Shown here: positions 35,581 to 49,900 of the stretch, one piece after another
Layout of the letters: each line of letters begins with the position of its first letter
Position numbering within the stretch: position 1 is the first letter of the stretch
Origin: Orthonyx spaldingii
Taxonomy: Eukaryota; Chordata; Aves; Passeriformes; Orthonychidae
Direction: 5' to 3'
Assembly: GCA_013397795.1 (NCBI GenBank)
Contig: VZTJ01000581.1
Span: forward strand, 186,001 to 250,000
DNA length: 64,000 bases
Made by a program: the position numbers and the translations under genes
Notes under the pieces: model-generated
The model's database searches: none
Seen by the model: only the letters and a program-made list of their open reading frames with translations
What the model was told of the DNA's origin: nothing

Positions 35581-38500
35581 CAACATTTGATCTAAATACA
35601 TAAATCCAAATTTTTCAGCGAGAAAAGGATATATGCAAATAAATAAGTTGTTCAAACTTTCATCTTTGCTGTTAAATAACTTCTATTCAGTGTCTTTTCT
35701 AAAGTGTGAGGATAAATTAAATAAAGAACATGGAAAGATAAACTAAGAGAAAGCATAAAAATATTTGTATAAAGCCAGCTTATATCCTTCCAGGAAAAAC
35801 TTGTTGAATATTCAGAGAAAATTGTGCAATAAACTGAAAATCTTCATAGGAACTGAGGAAATTATGCCTAATGGTATTTGAAAACATATTTGAACAAAAG
35901 AAGTATTGTGCTACACCAGATAATAGTAATGTTTGCCAGGAAAAAGTTGACACAAAATTGATTTTAAGAACACACAGATCCCCCTATCTTTCAAGGTTAT
36001 ATATTCATAAGAAACAATTATCATACCATTACCCTTGTACTGTAAAACTAATTTTCTGTTTCAACACTGATGTGAACATACTTAGTTGATTGAAAGGGAT
36101 GGAGAAAATCCATGCAGAATTTTCTTTAATGGGTTGAGTCTAGTGAGAGTCTACCTTTCACTAAAAATAATAAAGGCTGAAATGAAGGCACAAAGATTTC
36201 AAGTTTTTAGTGCTGATCCATGCTGTGACTAACACCATACAATCACCTTGAAGAGATCCATCATAGTTTAATTGAAATGTTTTCTTATATTTCAACTGTT
36301 TCAGATAATTACATATGAAAAAATCTAGTTTTACTGTATGCTATTTGCATAGTGCTTTCTCATCCCTCCCCCAACTGACTTTTAAACCTGAACCCTTTTA
36401 CATTTGTTTCAATAGATAATAGATTCAGAAAAGAAGCTGGTTTGAGAGGAACTCTTTCTGAACATCTATTTCAGTAGGAATTATGTAGGTCTTAGTCATT
36501 TTGAAGAAACCACAATTAAATGAGATGAATACATAAAAGAACTGTGAAGTTCTGAAAAGTGTTGAACTAACAGAACAGTTTCATGATCACCAGCACAGCT
36601 CAGAGTTGTTTGCTTGGTGCCTGGATGAATCCAGAGCACCAAGAGACACATCAGTGTTCCTCATGGAGTGAATGGGGAGAATTACGTATGTCATAGAGAG
36701 ACTTAAAATAATACAATATGAAACAGGAATCAAGTTAGAAGGCTAACAGGTGTTTCGTATGTCCCACCAAACAAGAAGGACTTTAATTTCCATTCTTTTC
36801 ACTAAGAAATGTTGATGCATTCACTGCAGTAACTGTTTTCCATACTCAGACACAGCCATTAGATCAGCCAATTAATCCCAGATTCTTCCATCTTAGTGCA
36901 AGTGCTGATTACTGAACCAAAGAGTCCCGTTGTCTTTGGCACTTCTCTTTAGTCTAGCCAATTTTTAGGAATTTCATGATCAGGGCTCAGTTTTTGTAGG
37001 AGGGCTCGGTGTATCCAAAATAATTTCTAGGTGTAGCCCTCTGAGTAAGATACTCTCCAGAGAGTTATTTTGGTCATTTGTATAAAGCCATCTTGCATCT
37101 AACTAGAATTTAGTGTAGAAAGAGGAAACCACTTTAAAGAAAAAGTAAGGTATTTCACAAGAGAAACACATGCCTTGCTGACTATATAAAAGTACTCAGC
37201 ATGAAATGGGGTTTGTGTTACTCTTCCATGACTAAAGCTGAGTGCCACGCTAACCAAATATTTGACTCTGTGGGACTTGTTTGTACAGAAAATGTAACAA
37301 CACAGAACAAAAACTTAGCTACCAATTTGTTTATACAATAACTGAAAAGGATTTTAAAGTCAAATATTTTACTGAATCACTTACATAATTTCTTCATGAT
37401 GATTTGTCCAAAGTCACATGGAATGGTTTTGAAAGTGCAGGGAACAGAACATCTGTAGCTAAACCCTCTCTAACCACTTTACAACCCTTTCCTTTTCTCA
37501 CTCCTTAGATAGTGATGAGGTGAGCTGTAGGCTCTGCTCTGGAGCAAGTTTCTTCCACCTCTTGCCTCTCTCATATGTCTCCTCACTCCTGTGGGTTTAC
37601 ACAAAGCATTATAGAGACTGGTGAATAATTATTTATTTGTTTAAAGTGTACCCAAACAAATAGAATGGCATATTCTTCCAGTTTAAATAAATAAATAAAT
37701 TTAACATAAATCAAGAAGATTACTTCTTTACCTCACCACCCTTACAAAAGTAATTCAGGAACATTTCAAAAGGGAACTTTCAGAACACAATACTGCAAAA
37801 TTTGCTCATTGTTCAAATTCATTTGGAATTTTTCAAATAATCATTTTGAAATGTTTAAGAGTCTCCTTTTTTAGATTACTTTAAGCAATTTCAGTTGACC
37901 TGAGACTATTGTTCAGAAAATAAGCAGCTCTTCAGAAACATCTTGCTCAGCTATCTGCCAGCTGCATCCTCTTGAAGTTTCAAGCAGCTCCCTGTTTTCT
38001 GTCATTGTGAAGTGAAGAAGGGGGAAAAGAAAGGAAAAGAGATAGCAGATTTATCATAATTTCTTGTGTATAATTGATCATTGTCAAAAAAGTCTTGCTT
38101 GAAAAAAAAATTAGGTTAATCCTGTGCCTGCTGAAATCTCTGTTTCGTTTACTTCTGTCTTCTTTTCTCACTCTCTCAGGTGCCATTGCTGCTTTACTCA
38201 CCACCACCTATAATGCAGAAGTGACAGTCACACCAAAGGCCATGGCAGAAGCATTGACATGAACTGAGTCAGTAACAGGAGAAACTGCAGTGTCAAGAGG
38301 CCACAGTGAAAGGTGACAACAAAAAATAACACTTCTAAGCATCTTACACACTGGTAAATACGGTTAAATCCGAAATGATTCCTTTGAAGTTATATTACAC
38401 TTATCCTTTCATTAGCATTATTTAGAGGTCTGGTTGGAGTTGTTTGGTTTGGTTTTGTTTTGTTGGGGGGTTTGGGGGAGTTTTTTTTGTATTTATTTTC

Positions 38501-38976
38501 TTTCTTTTGGTTTGGTTTTTTGTTTTGTTGGGGTTTTTTTAAGAGGATTTTTCAATATTACATCTTTATCTACTGGAAATATTTAGTGGGAAAACACCAG
38601 GCTACACTTTTTATCTGAGTGTAGTCTAATCCATCTATCTTCTAAATGTTTTAATTCCAAACAGCTGGTATTATTTAGTCTGACAAATGAAGCACTTCAG
38701 ACAGTTTCTCAATTGTTGTAATTAAAAACAGGAAACAGCAAAGTAAAGAGAGGAATCATGGGATCAATAAAGCATTATTATTTTAATGACCATTTCAGAT
38801 CATAAAGTGCTAACTTATAAAGTGCAGGAAATCTGAACAAGCACTGAGTGGTCTCTGATGGAACTCTTGAGTAATGATCCAAACAATCTGAACAAAAGGT
38901 ATATGTTTCGCTAAAACTGAGCTCTTTATTTCTGAAAATAGCAAAACAGATTTCTGTGGAATTGTCATAAATAAAG
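35581..38976. other. AT-rich non-coding stretch
   Basis: Contains an AAAT tract near 37686-37700, GT-rich low-complexity sequence at 38440-38545, and a splice-acceptor-like site at 38140-38179 followed by a short open frame (see findings). No transposon recognised. Confidence 0.5.
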
Positions 38977-39083
38977 ATCACAGAATCATACAAAGCTTAG
39001 GTTGGAAAGGACCTTTAAATATAATCTCGTTCAAACACTACTGCCATGGGCAAGGTACCTTTCACTAGACCAGGTTACTAATG
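38977..39083 (-). mobile_element. CR1 LINE 3'-terminal fragment
   Basis: Plus strand reads ATCACAGAATCATACAAAGC, then TTAGGTTGGAAAGGACCTTT (38998-39017), TGCCATGGGCAAGGTACCTT (39042-39061) and CACTAGACCAGGTTAC. This is the reverse-complemented CR1 3' end, with the terminus at left. About 107 bp survive, so the copy is strongly 5'-truncated. Confidence 0.85.
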
Positions 39084-42000
39084 CTGCTAAAGATGCTGCA
39101 AAAAGGTGTGAGGAGTGGAAAATGATACCGTGATCATAAATGAAAGACAAGATAGGTAACAAAACCTGATATTAATGTAGGGAGAGGTATCTCCAGTGAC
39201 AGTGGATATCAAATACCAGCTCATTTTATATAAGGTGTGTGGAGTTAATGCTTGTGAGGGGAAATAGAAAGCTGAAGCCACCTTGAGTCACATTGTGCTC
39301 TCCTTGAAAAACAAAGAGTCTACCAGATCAAGAGAGGTACCTCTACTCTTGGATGCAACAAATATCTTAGTGAGATGATTATGGGCTTTGACAGAGAGCA
39401 GAACAAGGACACAGAATGCACTACACAATCCAGTGCAGTATTATGGCTTAGGGACTGTTTCTTTCCATTGTTTTCTCTTTGAGGATCTTGTGGTACATCC
39501 GCTAGCAGCTGTAGTTTTCTCTCCAGTCACTACCTCTTTACACTTTACCCTTCCTACCCTGTGCCAAGTCCTTCTGTGACTTGGCCAGAAGAAATGAAAG
39601 TGTTATGTCAGAATTTGACTGTTAAAAAATATAATAGATAGCATGAATACTTGTGTAATTCTTAAGATAGGTTTGCACTTTTCTGTCATCCATTACTGTT
39701 CTAGCACAAACTGCTTTATTGGGTCAGCTCTTCTCTGTTCTTTGGACATAATTTTTTAAGTGTATAAGTCTCAAAATTCTGATTATTATAAGAGATACAT
39801 ATTTGGTAATATTTACAGGTTGTGACTTGAAACTGATTGTCAAAATGTTTGCCTTGTGAGGGTCAATAATTTTTCTGTGTGTTGCAGAAGGACCTTGGCA
39901 ACTTAGAGATTTATAAGAAGTGTGAAACCTTTGCATTACTGATACTGATGACCTTCAGATGAACTTATAGGCTTAGATTTTTACAAAAAGAAGTGTAACA
40001 GTAAATGCATTCTGCAGAATGTGATATATATTTAATATTTTTCTCTGGGATTAGTATTTCCTTTTAATTTCTTTAAGAACAGTCAAATGAGGGCAAATTC
40101 TTTAAAAACTATTTTAATAACTCCAGCAGGATTTTTTGTAAGAACTTCAAACATTGTGAGGGAAGTGCATCTTAAAAAAAGGTCACATAAATACCATTGT
40201 ATTCAATACAGTTACTTCATAAGCTCTCAGTTTGTGGTTTTAAAATTCAAATATTCTCAATGTTGAAATTAGCCTTTGCAAAGCAGGTAGATCAAAGACG
40301 GTCCAATGCCTTTGTGGGTGTGCTGGTGAGCAGAGAGCAGTTCAGAAGGGAGAAAAGGTGAGAAGCTTGGCAAAAAACCTTGTAAAAAAAGTAATGCTGT
40401 GATAAGAGACTGAAGCTAAAAGGTAGGAGTGAAGGTAGACTAAGGCAGAAATGACAAGGAGTAAGCAGATCATTTAAGAGGAAACACCAATCTGCAGAAA
40501 TTGGAAACTTGAGTGGGAGATTTGGGGTACATGACATGAGTAGGTCCGAAGCACCAATTGTGAAGAGTAAAGCTGGCTGAGTAGTAGATGTTGATTTTGT
40601 ATTGTGGGTTGTGTAGATGTTCCAAAGCAGATTCTCTAGATGAAAGTGAGTTTCCCAAGGAACATGCTTTCTGGCAAGACATTGTAAAATCAAAAGGCAA
40701 GAGCTTGAGAATGCCCCTAACGATGTGTCAGAAGAGGGATTAATAAACATAAAATACATGTTAATTACTCATTTGCTGTCTGCATTATTCATACCTGTTT
40801 CATTTCATGATACTGCCAACTTGGAATCATGCCTTTGAATCAAGATGTGTCATACACTAGAGGTTATGATCCTCTCTAACTGTGAAAGATTTGATCTTAT
40901 GCAATTTCTGTGAAAAAGCATACTGCTCTTGCTATTCTGACATCTTAAACTCACCTTCATCATTCACAGAAACTGTTTTCTTGCACTTCATGTTGGAAGT
41001 CATATAAGTTTTATTGAGTCACATCAAACATCTATTGCTGTCCTCCTAGATGTGGCAGTAATGCTTATAAGTAAAGGTCTCCAAAGAACTTCTATTTCCT
41101 TGAGTGTGTTAAGAGGTTTATAAAGCTATTTATCAGGCATGTGATTGAGTGAAAGTTTCATTGCAGCAATGCTTGAAACAATGTTCTTGCCCATTTTTAA
41201 ATGACTGACATAAGTATAAAGAAATAAATAAACTAACCATTATCAAATTTTTGTAAGAAAAGATTACAAAACTTTCAGAAGTACAAAAAACTTAGGTATA
41301 CCTTCAGACAAAATTCTTTCCCCATTACATGGCTTCACTGCTGTGTTATTAAAGCAGACCAGGCCATTTTTGGTTTTCAAAAATGTTCTTTTAGGAGTAA
41401 GAATTTCACAGGTAATTTGGAAAATGTATAAAAAAAAAAAAATAACTATGTACCTTCTTCAGAAGATTTTGTTACTAATGTATTATCCGTGGCATTAAGC
41501 TGTCTCTGCTTTCTTATTCTGTAATTCATAGCACTCCATGTGTTTCTGTTGAAGTGATAAGAACACTCATAAGTGTGTATGTTTGTGCTTCTGATCATAT
41601 TTATATCATCAGAGTTTTATTGTTCCTTGGTATTTTTTTCCTTCTGAGTCCCCTATCTATCAGTTATTGGATTTGTTTAAAAATTGTTTAGTAGGTTTGT
41701 AATTTTAAAGAATTAATTCTATAGGCAGAAAGGTGCATCACGGCCGAGTACGAAACAGATAAACTTTATTAAAAGGAGAAACACTGACCCTGCTGCTAGG
41801 AGGAAAAATAATACCAAATCTTGAGACAGGAAGAACTGATGAAACTCAATCATTTTACCTGACAGATCAGAAATCTCTAATACAGCATTTTTTATTTGAT
41901 AATAGCCTACAGATGATGCTTAAAAAGAGCACTTAAAACTCTCTGTGGAGCAGCTGATTGAGCAATGCCATTTTATAAAGAAAAGCTCTCTGGCCTTTAA

Positions 42001-45000
42001 GTGCTGAACAGCTTTTCAATTTGATTCATTTTTATTCTTAAACAATTCAGTTGACAAAACTTTAAACATTTTATATTTAGCCATGTTTTTTGATGATAGA
42101 AAAATGAATTAGTCAAGAATTTCAGAGTAATTATAAAAAGTTTGTTTAGTCACTGTACATGGGCATGAGAGTTCTGTGTTGAATTGGAACTACAAGTAGA
42201 AAAGCTCCACTCTTCTAACAACTCTTCTTATTTGGGGTGGGAACCTGCATTGCAAACATAGTTCTCTTCCTGTCATGGAATTGTTCTCCACTCTTGACAG
42301 TCCAGAGAATCAAGGACTGAATGAAGTCATTTTGCAAGGGCAGTTAAAGTATAAGTAAATTCCTCTGAGGATGTGCCACAGAACTCAATGAGGACAGGAA
42401 AAAATAATCCCTTTTATATCATAACCCTTCAGGTTTATCCATCTGATGCTGTGTGTATGTTTAAATAGAGACAGAATAGAATGAATTAGATTATTTTTAT
42501 CATAGAAAATAACCAGATTTGCACTCAGTGTTTCATACTCACATGCAAAAATATGAGACGTGTATGTTCTAATATTGTAATCATTATTACACAGGATGGA
42601 ATAGAGCACAAGAAATTATTCACCTTGATTCCTCTTCATATCTTGTAGGATCATCTTGAGTGGCATTGCTCTTTGTAGCCTTTAAGGCTTTTGACAAAGG
42701 CACAGGAGCATGCTGAGCAGTATCACTCTGAGATTGCCCCACAACTCTGCTGTGGATTTAGCTCTTGTGTCCTTGTTATCTTCAGCACTCAGCTCGATGC
42801 CTTGCTGGTATCCATGGGTGGCTGCTTTCAGTATTTTGACTAGTTGCAGGTTCACCACTTGTCTAAATCCTGCTGTGACATTTCTTCTGCTATTTTTAAG
42901 CACACACACTCATTTCATGCAAACTTGCATATAGACTATGCTGTATATTTCCTTTACAGATCTTTGTATAAAAGCTTCAGCTTGGAGAACGGAAGGTAAG
43001 GAAGAAAAATGAACTACGTTTTAGTGCTTGACAGCTGTCCCTGAATTATTTATGCTTAATATTGAGGTCACAAGTTAATGGAAAGAAGTTAATCAATGCC
43101 TTCACAGATGATAGAAGAACCATTCCTGTGAAATATCACTTTTAGTTTTGTTTTGCAATTGCCAGACTGAAACTTAGGGACTGCAATTTTCTCTTCATTG
43201 CAGTGTGTTTCATCTCTTTACCACTAAGAAAGGGAAAGGACTCTCTAAAACAACAAAATTTGCAAAATTGGTGTTCTCAAACAGAGCACAAGTGGATGTC
43301 AGGTCAAAATTTCCAATGATAGAGGAATAAGTTAATGACCTGGAATCTATTTCTAAATCATTAGATGATTTAACTCAGACTGTATGTTACAATATTAAGA
43401 ATGGTTGCTATATTTAATACAAGAGTACATGATATATTTGAGAGTCTCCAGGTGTTTTTAATCAAATTTTTTACTCATATTAAAACTAGGAATGGCCTTG
43501 CCTTCATCAGGATATAATGCAAGTTAACTCCATACCTTTTTTTGAGGGGAAGATTTTAGCTATTCAAAATTAATTAGACCCTAAACAGAAAATAGATGTT
43601 TCCTTGCTTTATTCCATACATGATCTTAACAAATTCAAGTAGGAAGAAATCCTCCAGTTAATGTTTAACATTTTTGGATTGTATGAGAAGCAGATGACAT
43701 TCTGTTTAGATGTCTAGTGTGCAGCCACCCTGACATAAACACAACACAAATTTCAGGCTACAGTAATTTAAACAATATAAACTGAAATGTAAGCAATGGA
43801 AAATATATATTAAAATAATAATTTTGGAGGTCTCTATTTGACTTTTGACTTCTGAAACTTTCAATTGGCATAGAAAACTTACCATATACTGTAATATTTA
43901 GAGATTAATCACCCGAGAATCTTGATTTTATTTTGAAATTTAAATGTATGCTGTCACAAAAATTTGTAGCTGAATACACTCTTTTGTGAATGCCAGGTAT
44001 CTCTAATGGAAATCACCTTAGAGAACGTACATAAAAAACTCTAGACTTGATTTTTAGTTGTTAAAATATTTGTATTATATTAAAAAAATCCAACCAAACA
44101 GGATGAAGTGTCATTTATATTTCCCCAAAACTCTCATAGACAGGAAAATGAACTTTGTTCCTGAAGTTTGAAAGCATACATTTCTCTTCAGCAGTTTAGA
44201 TCATGGCAGATGCTATTATCTACTTAAAATAGAATTGTACATGAAATGTCTTTGTTGGACTATAATGCTTGTAATGCAAAATTTTACACACCTCATAAGT
44301 TTCACAGTGCATTTAACCCAGGGAAAAAAATAAGGATTGTATGTCTTTGTTGAAGATCTCAATAGTTTTGAACAATTTTGACTGGTGGATTAGTACTACA
44401 ATTTTGAATTGAGAACTGTTCAACATCTAAAATAATATCAGACAAAATCTGAAACAACCTTAAAATTATGTAATTGTTTCACTACCACAAGTTTAAGCTT
44501 CCTTCTCTTCTAATATTAAGAAGAACCCAAAACGTAGGTAAAGGGTTAATGTTTCATAAAGGGGGAACTTGGACTCATTTTAAGTGCTAGGACAGTACAG
44601 CATCGATTTTTCTTATCCCATTGCTGGCCTTGCTCTAACATCCTGCTTTTTTTAGGTAGCAAATAACACTACGTGAAGTACATGCAATGGTACAAAAACC
44701 ATTAATAATTTATTTTTTCACAAAAAAAGTTGCTAAAATTTCCTTAGTTATGCAAATAAGGCCTAACTACTGCCAGTGAAAGATCTGAGCTGTAATATAC
44801 AATATCTTAATGTCAGAATGTGTAACTCCAAATATTTCAGCACTTAGGACTTCTTCCTAAACATGCTGATTGTTATTGCAGACTTCTCTGAAGATTTTTG
44901 AGTATTACTATTCTTTGTATTTAATAGCTTGAAAAGCTCCATTTATCTGAGAAGAGTGAAAACACAAAAACAGGTCTCACAGCTAACCAGAATTTATCAG

Positions 45001-46051
45001 AACTGATCAGCAAAGCCACAATGCAAACAATATACAGCCTTGAAATCCTTCTCACAGGACATCTGACAAATATTTTACAATAGGCAATATGTGGATGAAA
45101 AAGTCAAGCTTTGTTTATTCAGCCTCCTACCACCTATTTAAAATTGACTGAGACATTCATGGTGGGAGGTGTTTTGAAGTTCTAAAGAGGTTGGTTGTCT
45201 TCTGTTACTCATTGCAGTAGCCCTTCAAGGGAACAGGAAACAGGAATTCTGCTCCCACCTCCCTAATTTGACCTTAGCATTGTGAGAGCCTGAAATATAA
45301 GGATAAGGATAAGCATAAGCATAACTTTACCTATATATTCTTTCCAGTCACCAGTCAATTCTCAAAAGCTTTCTGATAGGGGGGAAAGGCATATAGAAAG
45401 AAGACTTTCTGATGAGTGAAGTGCAAAAAAGTGGACCATCTTCAAAGGCTGTTCTCATCTGTTTAAAATGATGTCTTGATGAAAGCTTTAATTTGTAACT
45501 TTGAAAGAGTGTGAACAGCTTGTATTCATCTCAGCCCATCAAATTTTTATTGGCCTGTAACAGGAAGGGTCAACTTTTACAACTTTTTAATGCAAGATAA
45601 AAAATTATCTAATATTTTGTTAGCTAAAGTAATTTTTTTCCAGCCAAATTGATTTTAAATTAATATCTAATTAACTGAAGAATAATGAATCAAATTAATT
45701 CAAATAATAAAGCAATACCTGCCAATTAGTTGTACAAAATTAATCTAAGAGATAGTAGAGAGACAGAATCCTTTGGTGAATAGTTTCTGAATAACATTTT
45801 TTAGTTGCTAAAATTTGGACAACATTCCTGTTTTTTCATTGTTTATCCTTAACCTCTGTCATTTCTTTCTTTTCAGTGAAAAAATGAAAGGTGCCTGACT
45901 AGCATATGCTTTGTCAACAGTACATATCTAACTATAATCGCCTTACAGAAGCCAGGTGGATATCCTTTATTCTGAGGTCTCTCAGGTGTGAGAGATTGAA
46001 ATGTTGAAAAGTTAATGACTCAAACAAGTGGTCATTTGTAAAAGCAGAGGT
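39084..46051. other. 7-kb AT-rich block, no confident transposon or gene
   Basis: Contains an A run at about 41429-41441, a small CpG-bearing pocket at 41738-41760, and a hexamer repeat at 45297-45325. The longest gap-free open frame of the window (155 codons, minus strand, 40292-40759) lies here, with Leu/Ser/Phe/Thr-rich composition, no recognisable domain, and no splice context noticed. I treat it as chance. Confidence 0.5.
45297..45325. repeat. Short hexamer tandem repeat (ATAAGG/ATAAGC)
   Basis: Four full 6-bp units, two ATAAGG followed by two ATAAGC, plus a partial ATAAC. A minor microsatellite. Confidence 0.85.
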
Positions 46052-46933
46052 TGCTTTGCTGGGACTGGGTTTGCACCCCCCAACCCAAGGGGAGGAATAG
46101 AGATTTTTGTGTGTGATGGTGAAACCTCTGATCTGCATAAGAATGGCCCAGGTGAGAAGGGGGTGGGCTCCCACCATCAGAGGATGACCAAGCCAAACCA
46201 GCCTTTGTTTAGCAACAAGCTGGTGTTTTAGCTAGACAAGGAAAAAGGACAGTAAGAAGAAGGTCCTGCAGAGGTGGGATAATGCTTTTTTATCATGCCA
46301 ATGTTCTCCCTTACACAACCAGCTCAGGTGTAAAAGTCCCCCCTCCCTCCTGGGGAAGGATCAGGAAATTCACATTCAAGTATGGGCCTGAAGGTGTTCA
46401 TCCCTTCTGATGGGCCATAACTGGCTACGCTGACATGAGAGCCAGCTGTGTTGTCTTAGAAGGACTCATAACCCATCAAAGACCCCAAAGTGCCCCCAGA
46501 CTCATTTCTAGAGTCTTCCACCAGAGCACTGTGAATGATCCACAGTGTTACAGTGTAAAACTCCCCTGCCGTGGGATGTACCTGGACATTCCTACTTGAA
46601 CCTGAGCATATATAACCCACTGAACTTTGTGTTCCGTTTTCATCCCCCAGCCCTGATGCAGCAAGCCTGCAACTGTCCCCTCAACCAACAGACACTGAAA
46701 TTGCAACAATCAAGTCTTGTCCCTGGGTCCATGGATGGTGATATCTTTCCTCTCCACTATGTGTCTTGTCCTTTTTTTCCTCTTTCTTTTCTGTATGTAT
46801 TTTCTTAAGCAATACTTTTATACTATTATATTGCCATATTTCTAACCATAATAACCAAAATGGCTGCATACCTTCTTTCCATTGCAACCAAATAGTTTTG
46901 AAATAAACCTGTCATATATAAATAAACACCACA
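46052..46933 (+). mobile_element. Probable solo ERV LTR (copy I)
   Basis: The strongest part is 46560-46933: TATATAA at 46609-46615 in a promoter-like setting (GAGCATATATAACCCACTGA), then CATCCCCCAGCCCTGATGC, and two AATAAA poly(A) signals at 46902-46907 and 46921-46926, ending near ACCACA at 46933. This TATA-to-poly(A) order indicates plus orientation and an R region of up to about 270 bases. The left part (46052 onward, GGGACTGGGTTTGCACCCCC) has LTR-like GC content; TG at 46052 may be the start. No target-site duplication was found, so boundaries are approximate, and the family is not named. The 87-codon frame at 46545-46808 lies inside it. Confidence 0.5.
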
Positions 46934-49900
46934 TTCAGTTGTTTCATTCTAATCAACCCCAAGGGATCTATTCACAAGAACCTCAGTTACCCTCACCTTC
47001 AGGAGCAGGTCATAGTACCAGAATGTTATCCTTTCTTATAAATCACAGGGAATAAAAGAGTGTTCTAAACTAACATTTACACTGTATACATTTTATGTGG
47101 AGTTTTTACATTAATTAGAGAGTAGGAAGAGCACTGAGATAAGAACTGAATTCCCTGTGGGTTGTGCTGGACTACAGTGAACTTAGTAAGCACAGTCATC
47201 CTTTAGATCAAAAGAGTGCCAAAAGGTGATTTTTTTTAAAAGGCTTATATAAATTAAAACCCTCAGATTTAAAACCAAAGAATATTTTGTTCCTCAATTC
47301 ATTTAGATCTAATCTTTCCAAATGTCATTTGCAGCTACTATTATTTTAAGTTTCACTTCAAAAAACAGTTTAGTCATTCAGTTCTTGAAGTTTTATGGAA
47401 AAGAGCAGGAGATCCTCGAGATGGTCAGAGGGTGTTATTGCTTTTGATGTCTATACCTGCTTCACAAGGCTACCTACCTTTATCTTATCTCCTGAATATG
47501 AATCACTGTATCACTTTGCTCAGCCTGTTTCATAGATACCACCCATTGCTTCTTAATATTCTACTTCTAAATGTCTTGAGTGCACAGTTTTTGTGGAAGT
47601 TGCAGATACATTTTATTTCTTGTTCCTTTATTGTTCATTCACAAGCAGGACATTGTCCTTTCATGAAAGGCTTTTTGCATCTGTATGCTTACCATAAACC
47701 AACTTAGAGCTTCACAGTCCTTATGTGACTTTACAGAATAGTATATTTGCTTGTGATTTTTTAAGTTTATTATATCCCTGCTTTTAACATAAACAGTGAC
47801 CTGCACAGGAAGGCAGCAATATAATCTTCCTGTTGAGCAGTGTCTTTGTAACACATTTTAAATAGCATGAAGATTATTGCCAAATAACAGTCCAGATTTG
47901 GCTCCTTAGCTAATATAGCATCTTTTTTATAATTTAGTTACCTTTTTTTTCCTCCTTCACAACACAGTTGGATTATAGATAACCTGAACACAGAGAAATT
48001 ACTTTAAAATAATGGTCTTGAAATCCAATTATCCTTGTGGTTTTCAAAATGAAACTTATTATAGTTAGTACACCAGCATTTAGTGTGCGACTATACATTT
48101 TTGACTGCTGCGTTCTCAAAAAACACACTTTTTGGAAAGTGAAGCTAGCATCTCTGTCCATGAGACACAAATAAATTACTATGAGCCTTGGGTCATGTTT
48201 CACAGTTTTATTGAAAATACCATATGGGCAAATCATACAACACCCTTTGCTGTATATTTTCACTGTCTTCTTTCCCGTTCTCTTCACAGCATTTGGTTCA
48301 TGCTACTAACTTATTGAGACAAAAATCTTCTAGATTGACATTCATCTTAGAGCCAGTACCTTTCAAATAAAGTTACCTTGGCACTTATGAAAGAATCATA
48401 TTCTTCAAAGTTTTAATTTTTTATGACACCCATATTTAAATAGAATTCTGACAATGTAAACTCCACAGGATGAATACGAAGCAAAAAGTTGTCTTGGGGC
48501 AAGTAGAATTGCTAACAAGTACAAATTAATAGCTTGGGAAGAAGAATTGTTCATGAGCAGTCTGTGACTCCAGCAAAACCCGAGTCGGTTTTAATTTCAA
48601 CACTGGTTGTAATATAGCAAAGGAAAAGAAAGCCAAGTCTCGTTGAAGAGTATTCATCAGAAAAATGAATTTGTTCACTGCCCAGTAAAATACTTGAGAT
48701 TTGTTGCTTGCTTGCTTCCAAAAGAAAAGGTGGAGTGAAAATTGCAAATACTAGAGTGTCATAATTAAAAAAAAGGCAAAGCATCAACTCAGTGTAATAA
48801 GTGAAGTTGAATTTTAAAAAGATTTCTTACTGAATTTCTGCTGTTTCACTAGCTGCCAGAGTGCTAGCTAAGAAGATCTGATTAGGATAGTACCAGTAAA
48901 TACAGTAAAAACATTATTAAGAGACATTTCTGAAGTCAAATGCATCTTAGTTTACAGATTTATCCAGAATGAAAATAGAAAGAGCAGGTTTTCAGCATTG
49001 TTGTCCCCCTAGGGTCCACATATATAAGGTCACGTTACAATCACACAAGAAAATGCAATATTATCGTAACTGGGATTCTGCCATCTTTGGTACATTATTC
49101 CTCTTAGACATTTATTATATTATGTGTTTGTGCCATCAGCATAATTTTTACTTGTCTCTCAGAAATCTAACAATAGCTGGACAGACAGAAAAGGCAGAAA
49201 GCTCCCGAAAGTCAATTTCCATTAAACCCAAATACTGGGTATTGAATAAAACATTTTTTGTTTTATTCATTGTTGTGCTGAAATCAAGAAAGTAATTCAC
49301 CATCTCCCATGTTTCTCCAACTCTTCAACTTTTCCTGAAGATAAAGGGCAAATAGCCTTCCACAACTCAGGCAGCAGTAAAGATGTACTACTTTGGGTGT
49401 TATCTTTAAATCACTGTATCCCTATAGTGCCATAATTTCTTTACTTTTCTTAAATTTTGCATGCAGCTCGTTCTGCACATCTGCCTCAAAGTGAGAGCAG
49501 CTGAGGTAGATTTTTGTGTGAAGTGGCAATTCTCTTCCCTTTGCAATCACACGGAGCTGCATGACTTCAGTAGGTGTTGAACAGGGACCTACTGAATGGA
49601 TCAGATTTAAGACACATATTTCCAAGCATGGGAAGCCTGCCAGACTTCTGTGTATTTCCCTTATTAACAACAAAGCAGAATCTGCACTTTTACTCTGTGT
49701 TTGCCTGGAGATGTAATGTTTAGCACATGAACCATAACAGATTACAAATGTAAAGTTTTAAATATAATTTTAACTGAATGTTTTCAGAGCTTTATTAAAT
49801 CTGTGCCTTTTTTTAACATGAAAGAAAAAGAAATTGTTTAATTTCTCAGGCTGCTGTACCATATTTTTGATCTGACACATTCAGTTGTACCAGTAATATT

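Noticed and set aside
40292..40759. 155-codon minus-strand open frame, the longest without Ns
   Set aside because: No recognisable domain and no splice context noticed; Leu/Ser/Phe/Thr-rich composition, as expected from pyrimidine-rich antisense DNA. One frame of this length in 64 kb scanned in six frames is not surprising.
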